From: Nemertoderma westbladi
Lineage: Eukaryota > Xenacoelomorpha > Nemertodermatida > Nemertodermatidae
DNA: 64,000 nucleotides
Reading direction: 5' to 3'
Assembly: GCA_032718475.1 (NCBI GenBank)
Contig: JAUCBJ010009149.1
Location: 1 to 64,000, forward strand
The notes under the pieces were generated by a model. It searched no databases, was not told the DNA's origin, and saw nothing but the letters and a program-made list of their open reading frames with translations. Within the stretch, counting starts at the first letter, position 1. Every line of letters starts with the position of its first letter. Of the stretch, positions 33,227-43,850 are shown one piece after another. A program made the translations under genes and the position numbers.

Positions 33227-33537
33227 AGTAGTATAAGATACATGGAGACGGCACCATGGTCACCCGTAGCCCGTCATTACCATCCATTTCTGGTACTGCA
33301 GCCAATCAGAAGCCACCATTTCAACCTTTTGCAGTGGTCGTTATTATTTCAACCAATCAGATGTCAGCATTTCATCCGTAACCATGGTAACTTCTCAAGT
33401 TCCCGCTTATTCCGCTAGAGGCGTTATTAGTCACCCAACGCTAGTACTGCATCCAATCACCAACCTTTATTTTACAGGTGTTCGGGTGTCTACACTTAGC
33501 ATCAGGTAACTTCTACTATTTTTTCAAATCGCAATTT
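33227..33537 (+). repeat. Polinton 1 left terminal inverted repeat
   Basis: Complementary to 54197-54507 with few mismatches. It contains CCAAT boxes (GCAGCCAATCAG and CAACCAATCAG), which may be host-type promoter elements. Confidence 0.9.
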
Positions 33538-33850
33538 TTCAGCAACCAGTATTTTCATATTCACCAACCTTTATTTTACAGACGCTAGAGGTGTCTACAG
33601 GTAACTTCTACCATTTTTCAAATCGCTATTTTTCAGCAACCAGTATTTTCATATTCACCAACCTTTATTTTACAGGTGCTACGAGTGTCTACAGGTAACG
33701 TCTACCATTTTTCAAATCGCTATTTTTCAGCAACCAGTATTTTCATATTTACCAACCTTTATTTTACAGACACTAGAGGTGTCTACAGGTAACGTCTACT
33801 ATTTTTCACCAGTAACTAAATTTAATTTTGCAATTTTTCAGATAACAAAA
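33461..33850 (+). repeat. Subterminal tandem repeat, about 95-bp unit, four copies
   Basis: The phrase CAACCTTTATTTTACAG recurs at 33461, 33564, 33659 and 33753, each followed by GGTGTCTACAGGTAAC-like and TTTTTCAAATCGCTATTTTT words. Polinton 2 has only two units (55342 and 55443). Confidence 0.85.
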
Positions 33851-33857
33851 TATTCAA

Positions 33858-33930
33858 CAGGGTTCGAACCCAGGATCGATATAACTCCTCACAACTTGTC
33901 ACCCACTCTTCCATCCAACCTCGAGAGAAA
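33858..33930 (-). other. tRNA-like A/B box pair in the Polinton end
   Basis: On the minus strand an A-box-like TGGAAGAGTGGGTGAC (about 33917-33902) precedes a perfect B box GGGTTCGAACCC (33869-33858) at tRNA-like spacing. The same arrangement, slightly changed, is at about 55567-55640 in Polinton 2. It is either a SINE remnant fixed in the Polinton or an internal RNA polymerase III promoter. Confidence 0.4.
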
Positions 33931-34359
33931 AAGGCGATAAATATCTGAGTTATACCATAGTCATTGAATTCTTCATCTTCATCACTGGTAGCAGATGATT
34001 ATAAATAGCTTCTAGTTCCTTAACATAATTACTATAGCGTAGAATACATTAATTCGACTATTAATAATAATCGATTTCTTTTATCGATGTAACTGATCGA
34101 TCAACTAAGTTGAATATAAGTTAGAATGACAGGGCTAGCATTGATCACGTTGCATCTGTTACACGTTACTGCTATTTCACTCTCTAACTCACGCTAATGT
34201 AATAAATTTAGCTGTACACGTTGCATCTGTTACACGAAGCAACTATATTCCTCACTGTAAGTCACTCTGTTTTATTAAAGCAAGCATATAAACCGAAGTT
34301 TTACATTCTAATAATCATTTATTTAGTTTTTATTTTTCAAAATAGTTTTCATTCTAATT

Positions 34360-35385
34360 ATGGATTTATTTAAAAAAACTTCAAGCAATACTTGGAAATT
34401 TACATTTAATAAATATACCTGTAGTATTGTTTATGGCAAGTACTTTATATTACTCTCAAGCGATAGCAATGTAACAACGTGCTTCTCTTACCTGGATACA
34501 CTCTACCTTCTAGACGTCTTAGAAATATTAATCAACCGACAAAAGGAATCACCAGTTTCAAGAGGTAATATTTATCCTAATATAGAATTTACAAGAGGAA
34601 AGTTAAATATTTCCACCTGTGTTATTACTGAAAACGTATATATTCAGAAGCAAGGCAAATGCCAAATTCTAAACAAATCACTCATTAATTTATTGCTTCA
34701 GAGTAAGACAGAAATATTAGAATTGTTATCACCACCACTCGAAATAATAAATCAGTGTTCTGTTGTTAATTTAACCAACCCATCTTTTGTTGGTTTTGTA
34801 AGCAAATATAAAGGAGCGACTTATATATAGATATTCTGATGCTATTGGTCTTAGGTATTATAATGGGTTTAACTTAACAGCATCGGAAGTAAATTCATTG
34901 TGGTATGAATGGAATTATGAAATTAGTAACGAAGGTGTCTTTTCAGAGCTAGATACGGACGATAAAGTAGCTTTATCTGACCGACTTAAAGTAAAAATAA
35001 ATGTACAAGAAAAAAAAGTAATTATTACAGACAAGGAAAGCAAATATGTACAGTTACATTACGATAAAGACATACCATATATAGAGTTTCTCTACGATAT
35101 GATGTTAAATGTTCATCAACTGATATAGCAGACGGTTTCGCGATTCTATATCCACCAACTTGGAAGTTTAAGGTTAATAAGTCATTTCCAGAAGTAGTTT
35201 CATCCACATTTAATCCAAAGACATACATCAAAGAGACCTCGAGTGATAGAAAGCGCAGATCTACATCTCAAACATCTTCCATTCCCAACAATGATTCTAT
35301 ACCTACAAAGAAAATAAAAGTTACAAAAGCAAGTGAAGAGGTAGCAGATTACAATAAGGAACATATAAAAACAGTATCAGATTGA
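34360..35385 (+). pseudogene. Polinton first ORF, multi-repeat (PC4-like?) protein, broken
   Basis: ATG 34360 starts a 156-codon frame that ends early. Relative to Polinton 2, 22 bases are replaced by two at about 34825-34830. This shifts the frame and creates TAG, and the coding text resumes in another frame (34898-35128). A second small indel near 35110 shifts it again before the intact C-terminus ending KTVSD at 35385. The protein of about 350 residues seems built of four units of a few beta strands plus a helix. Unit three (LWEISARY, then GLRYYNGFNLTASEVNSLW) recalls the PC4 single-strand-DNA-binding fold. That assignment is tentative. The tail is Ser/Lys/Arg-rich with a nuclear-localisation look. 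Confidence 0.6.
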
Positions 35386-35430
35386 TTTATTATTAACTAG
35401 AGACTTTTCTTTTTCAGTTTCACACTGACT

Positions 35431-35803
35431 TGTAAAGGTAACTTTTTATCACAAAGCGTGATTATTATAAAGTATTTGCATGTAAAGGTGACTTTATTGA
35501 GTAAATATTGGTGATAGTTTATATTTAATGTGAGCATGGGATTAGGTATAAAACATTCGCATGTAAATACATGAGTTTACACCACCATAATAAAACATTA
35601 ATGTGTAAAACCTCCTTTATCAATGAAAATTAAAAACGCATTATACACATCTTGGTTTAGACTTGATTTTATTATAAAGAATTCAGTTGTAAAAGCAACT
35701 TTATTTATGATATTAGTTTCCAATGTAACTGTTATTTATGATTGGTTGGTATAAGTAGAAACTTGAAATATATATAAAGAGCTCAACTGATTCAATCGAG
35801 CTC
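35431..35803 (+). promoter_or_regulatory. polB promoter region: iterated TGTAAA..ACTTT motif, TATA box, dyad
   Basis: TGTAAAGGTAACTTT (35431), TGTAAAGGTGACTTT (35481), TGTAAAACCTCCTTT (35604) and TGTAAAAGCAACTTT (35688) are iterated upstream. A TATA box (TATATAAAG, 35771-35779) runs into a dyad made of GAGCTC at 35779-35784 and GAGCTC at 35798-35803. The expected start point, about 30 bases below TATA, falls in the dyad. Both Polintons keep this layout. Confidence 0.55.
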
Positions 35804-35935
35804 ATTCTGAAAATATTAAATTAATTAAAGTTTAGATATTATATTTTATTTGTGTTGAGTAGCTTATGAATTTTTTTGATTATATATATAACAATATTCA
35901 TATTAATTTTAAATTGTTTTTAGGATAATAAAGAG

Positions 35936-38900
35936 ATGGATAAACAATTGAAATGTCCATTTTGTCCTCTTCAAATTTCTAAACGAAATTATTTAACACA
36001 TGTGAAATCTCATTTTGAAGAATACAATTGTTTTAATTGTCGAGTGAAATGTTCACGTGAAGAAATATGTAAACGACATGAAACAACTACAGGATGTAAA
36101 GAAATGAAGTTTTGCGTGTATGAAAAAACTTGCCCTACTTGTAATAAAGAGTATTTATATGAGAATTACTTACGTCACGACTGTCACCAACGTTATTATC
36201 ATGTTAGACCACCACCACCACAACGGAACCAAAACAATACTATCGTATCTAGAAAACGACTGAAATCTGGTCAAGGTTCATCAATTTTTAACATTGAACG
36301 AGCCGCACACGATAACCGTTTAGAAATCTATGTTTACAATTTTCCAGATGATGAAGATTTTCCTGATATTCATTCATCGATAGTAAAAATTCTTCCTCAT
36401 ATTAAAAACTTATTATTAGGAAAACTTAGCGAAATGAATGTACTTAGACCCTGGCTAGGTGTGAATATACTCATGTATCGATCACATTTTTCAGAGGGTG
36501 ATCAAGAAGAAGCTTTCTATTTTAGTTCTCCGGGTGGTTCAGTTAATACCGTAGATTCACATGAAAGTTTTGACACATGGTTTGAGTATGTATTAGAAAA
36601 ATTAATGGAAAAAATAGCCATATTTAACACTCGTGGCTCAGGGTGGCGCGTTAAATCTTTATTAAGAGTGGAAATTAAAGTAGCTGAATCCAAGTGTAGG
36701 TCGTTACTATATAAGGGACACGGTTATATGGAGTTACCTAAGGCTCTATCAGGTAAACAATGTGTTATAAATATACAAACGGCTGATAATGATTGTTTTA
36801 AATGGGCAATTATAGCTACAAAATTTAGTAGCAAAGTGAAAGATCACAAAAACCGTACTTCACAGGACACAGACTATATGAGTCATTTCATTTTTGACAA
36901 TGGGAACAAAGATTATCCAACAGAATGGCCGCTTGCAATTAAACTTTTTGAAAAACAGAATTCAGCATATATAATTAATTTATTACTCTACAACAACAAT
37001 CGAGTATCTATATTAAGACAGGCACCATTTAGTAAAATCACTCCAGATAAAGAGTTATTGAATATATTACTTGTAAAAAATAAGAATACGAGTAAACAAT
37101 CACATTATGTTTGCATAACTAACTTGAATCGTTTGATGAATACGAGAGCTCTTCATACTCGTGGTAGGCATTTTTGTGAACGGTGTTTGGCGCCTTTCTA
37201 CACCAAGGATGTTCTAGAACGTCACCGTCTTGCTTGTTATCGAGGTAAAAGTCAAGTTGAGAAGCTACCGTCTGAAAAAAGAACTCACATTAGCTTTAGA
37301 AATTTAGACAGAACATTACCAGCATTGTTTGTAATATATTTTGACATAGAATCTATTTTGGAGCCAGCCATCAACAGTAAATTTATTCAGAATCATATTC
37401 CATGCGCTGTAAGTTATTTAATTGTCCCTAGTAGCGAATTAATCAATCCACCAAAATTTTATTTGAAGACCTTTACAAAAACAATCGACAACAACTGTAT
37501 TCAAGACTTTTTAGACTCTGTATATAATGACATCACCCAATTATATAAGTGGTCGGAAGATCATACACACGAAAAAATAATACTTAATGATGTAGATAAG
37601 TTAAGTTTTTGGAAAGCTAAAACTTGCTTTTATTGCAATGTTTTATTTAAGGATAAGTCTGAGAAAAACAAACATCACTCACATATTACTGGTAACTATA
37701 TAGCGGCCGCTTGTAACGCATGTAACCGCTCTTTATCGTTGAAACGACACATGTATATACTCGCTGCACACAACTGTAATCTCTACGATTTGCATTTTCT
37801 TTTACAAGTTGGTTTTACCAACAACCGATATTCCGATTGGGATATAAAGGTAATCCCTAAAAATTCTGAAAGGTATATTTCACTAAGCATGCATATACCG
37901 ATGAAAGATCAAAAACAAAAAATCGAGCTACGTGTCTTAGACACATATCAATTTTTATCCTTTTCCCTAAGTACTTTAGTTGATTGTTCAACAAAGGATA
38001 TAGACAGCGAGGATATAACATCAGTTCTACCAATTACTGAACAGCAAGTGAAATATTTTAATCCAAATTTAAACAATGCAACAATTAAACGAAAAGGTAT
38101 ATTTCCCTACGAGTACCTGACAGATTTAAATAAATTCAATGATTCGAAATTACCATCAATAGACAAATTTTATAGTAAACTAACACAAAATACCTGTACA
38201 CCCGAGGAATATAGTTTTGCCAACGCGTCATGGAGTCAGTTTGACTGTGTGAATCTCAAGGATTATCTTTTAGCATACTTAAAACTCGATGTTTGTCTCC
38301 TCGCTGATATATTTGAGAACTTTAGGAGAGTATGTAGACAAAACTACGAATTAGAAGTAGTTTATTATTGTAGTATCGCAGCTTTCACTTATGATTGCGC
38401 CCTGAAATACAATAAATGTAAGTTAGCATTAATAAAAGATTACCATAGAATCAAATATACCAGATACTGATAATTATGATCCAAGCAAGGAAGAGTGTCA
38501 TATTTTTAATATAGATTTTAATTCCTTGTATTCGGGAAATTTAAGTAAAAAGCTACCTGTTTCAGGTTTTGAACAAGTCAACGTTACATATTTAGAGAAT
38601 GCTGCTCCAGAAGAACTAATAAACTATTTGATAAATCTTAATACTGAAGGTGATATTGGGTTTTTCTTAATTTGCGATTTGAAATATCCCAAAGATATTC
38701 ACGATCGTACATTAGAACTACCCTTAGCCCCAGAACATTTAAGTATAAATGAGACAATGCTTTCACCATATATGAGGGAACAATATAATCATGTATGTAA
38801 ACAAAGAGGCACTAATAGCAAGTATAAGATGTGTGCACCGAAACTTATGTTGACACAATTCGATAAAGAATTCTATCATGTAAATTTTAAACTGTTAAAA

Positions 38901-40876
38901 TTTTATATAAAACAAGGTTTAATTGTTACTAAGCTCCATAAATTATATTCTTTCCATCAAGACTTTGTATTTAAACCCTATATAGATTTTAATATTAATC
39001 AAAGGAGAATAGCAAAAACGTATATTGAAACAGCTGTTGCAAAGCTTCTGAATAATTCGTTATTTGGAAAAACGATAGAGAAGATAAGGGACCGATGCAA
39101 CTTTCGTATCGCTAATAGTAAAGAGAAGTGCAATTTATTGGTCAAACGTATAAATCACGAAAATTTCATGATTTATAACGATTCCTTATCGGGACATTTA
39201 TTAGTGAAAGACTCTGTAACTCTCGATAAACCAGTCTATGTAGGTAGTACTGTCTTGGACTTGGCTAAATTGGATATGTATCAGCTGTATTACGATAAAT
39301 TGCTACCTATTGAGTAGTGCTGCGAACTGAAACTGAAATTGAACTGGAACTGAAATTGAACTGAAATTGTTTTTGGCAATTTTTGTGAACTGGAACTGAA
39401 ACTAGAACTGAAACACTCATTTTTTTAAAACTGAAACTGAAACTAGAACTGAAACTTGTTATCTTGGAATACTGGAACTGGAACTAGAACTGAATTGCCA
39501 GAAATTTAAAACTGAAAGTATGATCTATAAATTGGGAATAAGAACAAATTTAAAATTCGCGTTTTTAGTGTTCATAAATACTATTTCAATCTTTAATAAA
39601 TAAATGTAATTTGCTTTATTGTGTTGACAGACCTACTACTACTGTATAGAAACGAACAGCCAAATCACTGCAAAGTTCATAAATTTAGTGGGCCTGTTAA
39701 ATAGGCCTATCTTAGTTAGAATCTCTAAAACAATAGGTCTAGATCGTCGAAAATACTTGGCCCTAACTAAATTAGGTCCTCTTTCAGATGATGCAAATAA
39801 AAATTGTAATAGCTCCAGTAGTTTTCGAGATGGGGAGTTCCTGGCACCTATTTTAGCACCTTTCGGAATTGAATTGCTCAAATATATATTTTATTTTAAA
39901 GTAATACATTAATTGTAAACCTAACAATTACCTTTTTGCAGCAAAAAATTCCGGTTGTTTTCATTAAAAATTTAATAAATGGCAGTCGGATCCATCGGTG
40001 GGTACCACACGATTGGCCACGGCAGCTTGTTATGTACCGGTATGTAAACAAAACACTAGCAAAATTTTCTGAACATAGAACTCAAACTACATATTTTTGG
40101 GAACTTGAACCTAAACTGGAACTGAAATAAATAGGTTTATTTGAACTGAAACAAGAACTAAAACTGAAATTATTATTTTTTGGGAACTGGAACTGAAACT
40201 TGAACTGAAATAAACGTGTTTATTAAAACTAAAACTGGAACTGAAACCGAAACAAGTCAAATTTTCTTTCAGTTCGCAGCACTACTATTGAGAAAGAATT
40301 AAACTGTCGAATTGAAATTGTAGCATCAGATACGGACTCTTTAATAGGTTGTTACTATAATACATCGCAGAGTAATTTCTTAAAAGCCTTAATTAAAAAT
40401 AATATTTTAGATACATCCAATTACCCCAAGGATCACCCGCTCTACAGTGATAAAAATAAATCTAGGCTCTATTACTGTAAAGACAAACTAGCCTCACGTG
40501 AAATTAAACAAGCAGTATTTTTAAGACCAAAATTATATTCAATTTTGGAATGGAATAATAAAAATATTCGTAGAGCAAAAGGTATTACAAGAGCTGTTGT
40601 GGAAACGAATATTATACATGAAGAATATTTAAAAGCATATAACTCAAATGAAGAAATAAAAAAAAAATACACAGATTTCAATCTAAATTACATCGTATTT
40701 ATACCTTAAAGCAAAATAAATTTGCACTCAGCAGCTTTGATGATAAACTTTATTGGCTTAATAAAAATCATTCGCTTCCCTGGGGTCACTATCAAACAAA
40801 GGTTGAAAAACCGATAAAGAAAAACAATATACCTATTTATCGGGAACCAAACAATGAACTATCAGATAGTCAATAA
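35936..40876 (+). pseudogene. polB: Polinton protein-primed DNA polymerase B, broken
   Basis: ATG 35936 opens 844 codons. The N-terminus has two C2H2-like zinc motifs (CPFCPLQISKRNYLTHVKSH; CPTCNKEYLYENYLRHDC). Exonuclease motifs follow: FDIES near residue 470, AHNCNLYDLHF near 612 and YLKLDVCLLADI near 781. A 62-bp deletion at about 38447 with ttac homology removes the run-up to motif A and shifts the frame. Motif A DFNSLYSGNLSK is at 38514, motif B region KLLNNSLFGKTIEK near 39050 and motif C ASDTDS near 40327. A hAT MITE sits at 39315-40284. A slip in the A run near 40665 breaks the last part. The polymerase would copy the element using a protein primer. Confidence 0.95.
39315..40284. mobile_element. 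Non-autonomous hAT-type MITE inside polB
   Basis: Terminal inverted repeats TAGTGCTGCGAACTGAAA (39315) and its complement (ending 40284) are flanked by the perfect 8-bp duplication CTATTGAG (39307-39314, 40285-40292). Polinton 2 has the empty site (CTATTGAG once, at 61138). The 970-bp interior is non-coding, with GAACTGAAACT-type tandem words near both ends. An 8-bp duplication and a TAGNGNTG-type end point to the hAT superfamily. Confidence 0.9.
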
Positions 40877-41399
40877 GAATGTAAGTTGCCAGCAAGTGTC
40901 AGCGATTAATTTTAAAGAATTAAAAAATCAATTATCTGGTAAACACATACTCAAACCAAATCAGTTTATATATAAGATATTTGGTGCCACATTATTAATA
41001 TTTAAAAATGGTCATATTACATTATTAGGCAGTAAGTATAATTTCCAAAAAGTAAATAAGCATATATTTGATAAAACTAGTATTAATTTGATTTTAAAAT
41101 CTGTTAATTTATGTACTTATATTTTTAGTATTAAGTCTGTAGTCTATAGGTTATTGATAAACAATACCGGGTTTTATGTTGTCTTTGATAATGTACAACT
41201 TCAAGTTATATATGAACCTGAAATTTTTAATAATTGCAAAATAAGAACAAATAATACCGTAGTCATTTGCTGCTTTCATACTGGTAAATGTACTTTAATG
41301 TGTTCACCTAGCAAATTTCACATTTATTACCCTATATTTAGTAAACTTGTTAATTATTTATTAATGTTTGGTGTTGTGACTTTAGGTGTTGGTGATTAG
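40854..41399 (+). CDS. TATA-binding-protein-like protein (Polinton 1)
   Basis: A 181-codon ORF. ATG 40854 overlaps the last codons of polB (stop 40874-40876). Two half-repeats are visible: residues 34-59 (KPNQFIYKIFG, then ATLLIFKNGHITLLGSK) and 119-146 (IYEPEIFNNCKIR, then CCFHTGKCTLM). The FxxG motifs are 91 residues apart (F50, F141), the spacing I recall for the TBP core. Phe at 38, 50, 125 and 141 fall at the four DNA-kinking phenylalanine positions of TBP. YEPE precedes the third, as in TBP. No TFIIB-type or other domain is present. It would bind and bend TATA DNA, probably at the element's own promoters. The loop between the first two Phe is about five residues shorter than in host TBP. 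It is intact, unlike polB. Confidence 0.8.
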   Translation: MNYQIVNKNVSCQQVSAINFKELKNQLSGKHILKPNQFIYKIFGATLLIFKNGHITLLGSKYNFQKVNKHIFDKTSINLILKSVNLCTYIFSIKSVVYRLLINNTGFYVVFDNVQLQVIYEPEIFNNCKIRTNNTVVICCFHTGKCTLMCSPSKFHIYYPIFSKLVNYLLMFGVVTLGVGD

Positions 41400-41479
41400 A
41401 AGGTGAAAATTAAACATTACTATTTTTCAATCAATCAATCAATCGGTAGTTAGGGAAAACTAACCTCGTTTGAATAAGC

Positions 41480-41715
41480 ATGACTCTCACGGGCTGACTG
41501 CGTGCCTAGCTGCGTAGCTGGCTGGCTGACTGCATGATCAACTGCGAGGCTGCTGCGCGCCGTGAGGCTGGCTGCGTGGCTGGCTGCGAGGCTGCTGCGT
41601 GCCGCGAGGCTGGCTGCGAGGCTGGCTGGCTGCAAGGCTGCTGCATGCCACGAGGCTGACTGCGAGGCTGGCAGCGATGCTGCTCTGACTGCGTGGTTGA
41701 CCGCATCCCATGACT
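41480..41715. repeat. Minisatellite of GCTGGCTGCGAGGCTGCTGC words
   Basis: Imperfect repeats of GAGGCTGCTGCG, GGCTGGCTGCGAG and GACTGCGTGG. Ala/Ser/Gln/Pro-rich frames through it are artefacts. The Polinton 2 copy is shorter (62340-62475). Confidence 0.85.
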
Positions 41716-41718
41716 GTG

Positions 41719-42900
41719 TACACATCTGATTATATCCGGCTCACGATATTGTATACAATGAATTAGTTTGTTACTGCGGGTGCTGTTACATTAATACTGT
41801 GGTACCGGTACCGTACCGCAGTACAATGCTAATCAAAGGAAATCAGTATGCTCTATCTGACAACGCAGTTACATCAAGAACAGCGACAGTAGGCCTACTG
41901 CAGTACTGTATTGTTTGAGTAGGTGATCTAATCCCTATATGTGAGACTCCTGCATGTAATCTAGGTTATGACAGCAGTAGGCCTATGCTAATCAAGGTTT
42001 GGGTAGACAGCAGTATCCTTATAGGTGAAAAAAAAAAACAAATGCTATTGCATCAGATTACTGCTGTACTGATAAAGTGGATGACAGTTGTGGATAGGAG
42101 CTGTGAGGTTGACTGCATCCCCGCAACGTGGCTGACTGCATACACATCTGATTGTAACTAGCTCACGATATTGTATACATTGGTTTAGTTTGTTACTGCA
42201 GGTACTGTTACATTAATACTGCAGTACAATGCTAATCAAAGGAAATCAGTATGCTCTATCTGATTATGCTGTTACATCAAGAACAACGACAGTACAGCAG
42301 CACTGTATTGTTTAGGTAGGGGATCTAATCCCTATATGTGAGACCCCTGCATGTAATCTAGGTTATGACAGCTGTAGGCCTATGCTAATCAAGGTTTAGG
42401 TAGACAGCTGTATCCTTATAGGTGAAAAAAAACAAACAAATGCTATTGCATCAGATTACTGCTGTACTGATAAAGTGGATGACAGTTGTGGATAGGAGCT
42501 GCGAGGCTAGCTGTGAGGTTGACCGCATCCACGCAACGTGGCTGACTGCGTACACATCTGATTGTAACTAGCTCACGATATTGTATACATTGGTTTAGTT
42601 TGTTACTGCAGGTACTGTCGTACCGGTACTGCAGTACAATGCTAATCAAAGGAAATCAGTATGCTTTATCTGATTATGATGTTACATCAAGAACAGCGAC
42701 AGTACAGCAGTACTGTATTGTTTGGATAGGTGATCTAATTCCTATATGTGAGACCCCTGCTTGCATCAGATTACTGCTGTACCGATACCACTAGACAGAA
42801 ACTACAGTGTTGGAAGAGTAAAACACTACCGGTACTGATAAAGTGAATGACAGTTGTAGATAGGCCTATAATTTATCAGTACCGGTACCAACAGGTTATC
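41719..42900. repeat. Tandem repeat, about 410-420-bp unit, nearly three copies
   Basis: Unit starts ACACATCTGATTRTA at about 41720, 42143 and 42554. Shared phrases are GCTCACGATATTGTATACA, GATCTAATYCCTATATGTGAG and CAGATTACTGCTGTACTGAT. The last unit is shortened. The array sits between the replication genes and the virion genes, whose 3' ends converge here. Confidence 0.9.
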
Positions 42901-43216
42901 ATTACACCCTATACAGATTATGTTGCATTTTCTGACTAATATTACTAGTCAACTACTGTATGTGTTATTAGTTTGCGATGTATAGGCTGTTTCACAATAC
43001 CAGTACATCTATATTAGAATGATATCGAGAATACTTACTGTACATGTTACGTCTACATCATATTGTTAAATGTGTATAGTTAACCTAGCGCAATTGACTC
43101 TTTTTTAGAGAACTTGTTGTAAAAAATTATATTTTATTATATTTTTTATATTAACATCAAGATCATCACTAAAATAAAATTATATTATCCCATCACATTA
43201 CATGCTTAGAGTAAAC
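42901..43216. other. Spacer between repeat array and virion cassette
   Basis: No gene. AT-rich tracts near 43120-43150 may carry polyadenylation signals for the minus-strand cassette (for example TTTATT words). Confidence 0.4.
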
Positions 43217-43819
43217 CTACAGTACATCTTCCACTGCAGTTATTTCTTTCTGTTTATCATCGATATCAACAGTTGCAGTTAAACGCTTTCTCATGAAAAA
43301 GTGTAGAGCCTCATACCCGCCAACACGTTTTGCTGAGCAGTATCGCAGACAGTTATCCCTTGTGTTTAAGTGAAACATGCATTTATTTTCTACTGTAGTA
43401 AATCGGTCGTGGAACCGGCATGGGGTTAAATAATCGTGATATTGCTTATATATTCCCAATTTCTCAACTGAATTTGGCGCGAGAACATCGAGTTGGGTGT
43501 TTAATATTGTCCGCTTCATCAACCCAAATACATGAATATTTTTTTTATATTTTAAATGTCTCTTCATATATTTTTTAAAGTCGTCTTGCGAAATGTCTCC
43601 ATAGTTCCAGGGCAAGTGAGAAGTCATATCACGTAAATTGTTTACGTGGGCTGCATCTAAAGCTGATAATTTAATATTAGGTGGGCCTTTAATTAAAAAC
43701 GTCTTTACATTAGTTTTGGTGTAATTAGAATCGAAAATAGCAAATTCTTTAAATACTACCGGATACTCCTTATTGTCTATCTTATAATATTGAAAATCAA
43801 CAAAAATAATATTATCCAT
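43217..43819 (-). CDS. Polinton protein of unknown role, possibly DnaQ-like fold
   Basis: A 200-codon ORF from ATG 43819 to TAG 43217, the last gene of the minus-strand cassette, 31 bp after the protease gene. The start MDNIIFVDFQYYKIDNKEY followed by VVFKEFAIFD resembles the first strands of RNase H/DnaQ-type exonucleases, but the usual Asp-x-Glu pair is not clear (VDFQ). Later it has cysteine/histidine words (CRFHDRF, CMFHLNTRDNCLRYCSAK), which could bind zinc. I infer a fold resemblance only; it may be catalytically dead. The Polinton 2 copy starts to enter the window at 63955. Confidence 0.6.
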   Translation of the reverse strand: MDNIIFVDFQYYKIDNKEYPVVFKEFAIFDSNYTKTNVKTFLIKGPPNIKLSALDAAHVNNLRDMTSHLPWNYGDISQDDFKKYMKRHLKYKKNIHVFGLMKRTILNTQLDVLAPNSVEKLGIYKQYHDYLTPCRFHDRFTTVENKCMFHLNTRDNCLRYCSAKRVGGYEALHFFMRKRLTATVDIDDKQKEITAVEDVL

Positions 43820-43850
43820 TTTATCTGATAAACAAAAGTTAAATAATTAA

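Noticed and set aside
34360-34830. First ORF of Polinton 1 as a complete short 156-residue protein
   Set aside because: Polinton 2 shows the longer reading; the stop in copy 1 comes from a local deletion with frame change.
41450-41725. Ala/Ser/Gln/Pro-rich frames on the minus strand
   Set aside because: Low-complexity readings of the GCTG-type minisatellite. The Polinton 2 copy has a different length and frame.
41719-42900. CRISPR-like array
   Set aside because: Units are about 410 bp long and almost entirely repeated, with no short repeat/unique spacer pattern; this is a eukaryotic tandem repeat.
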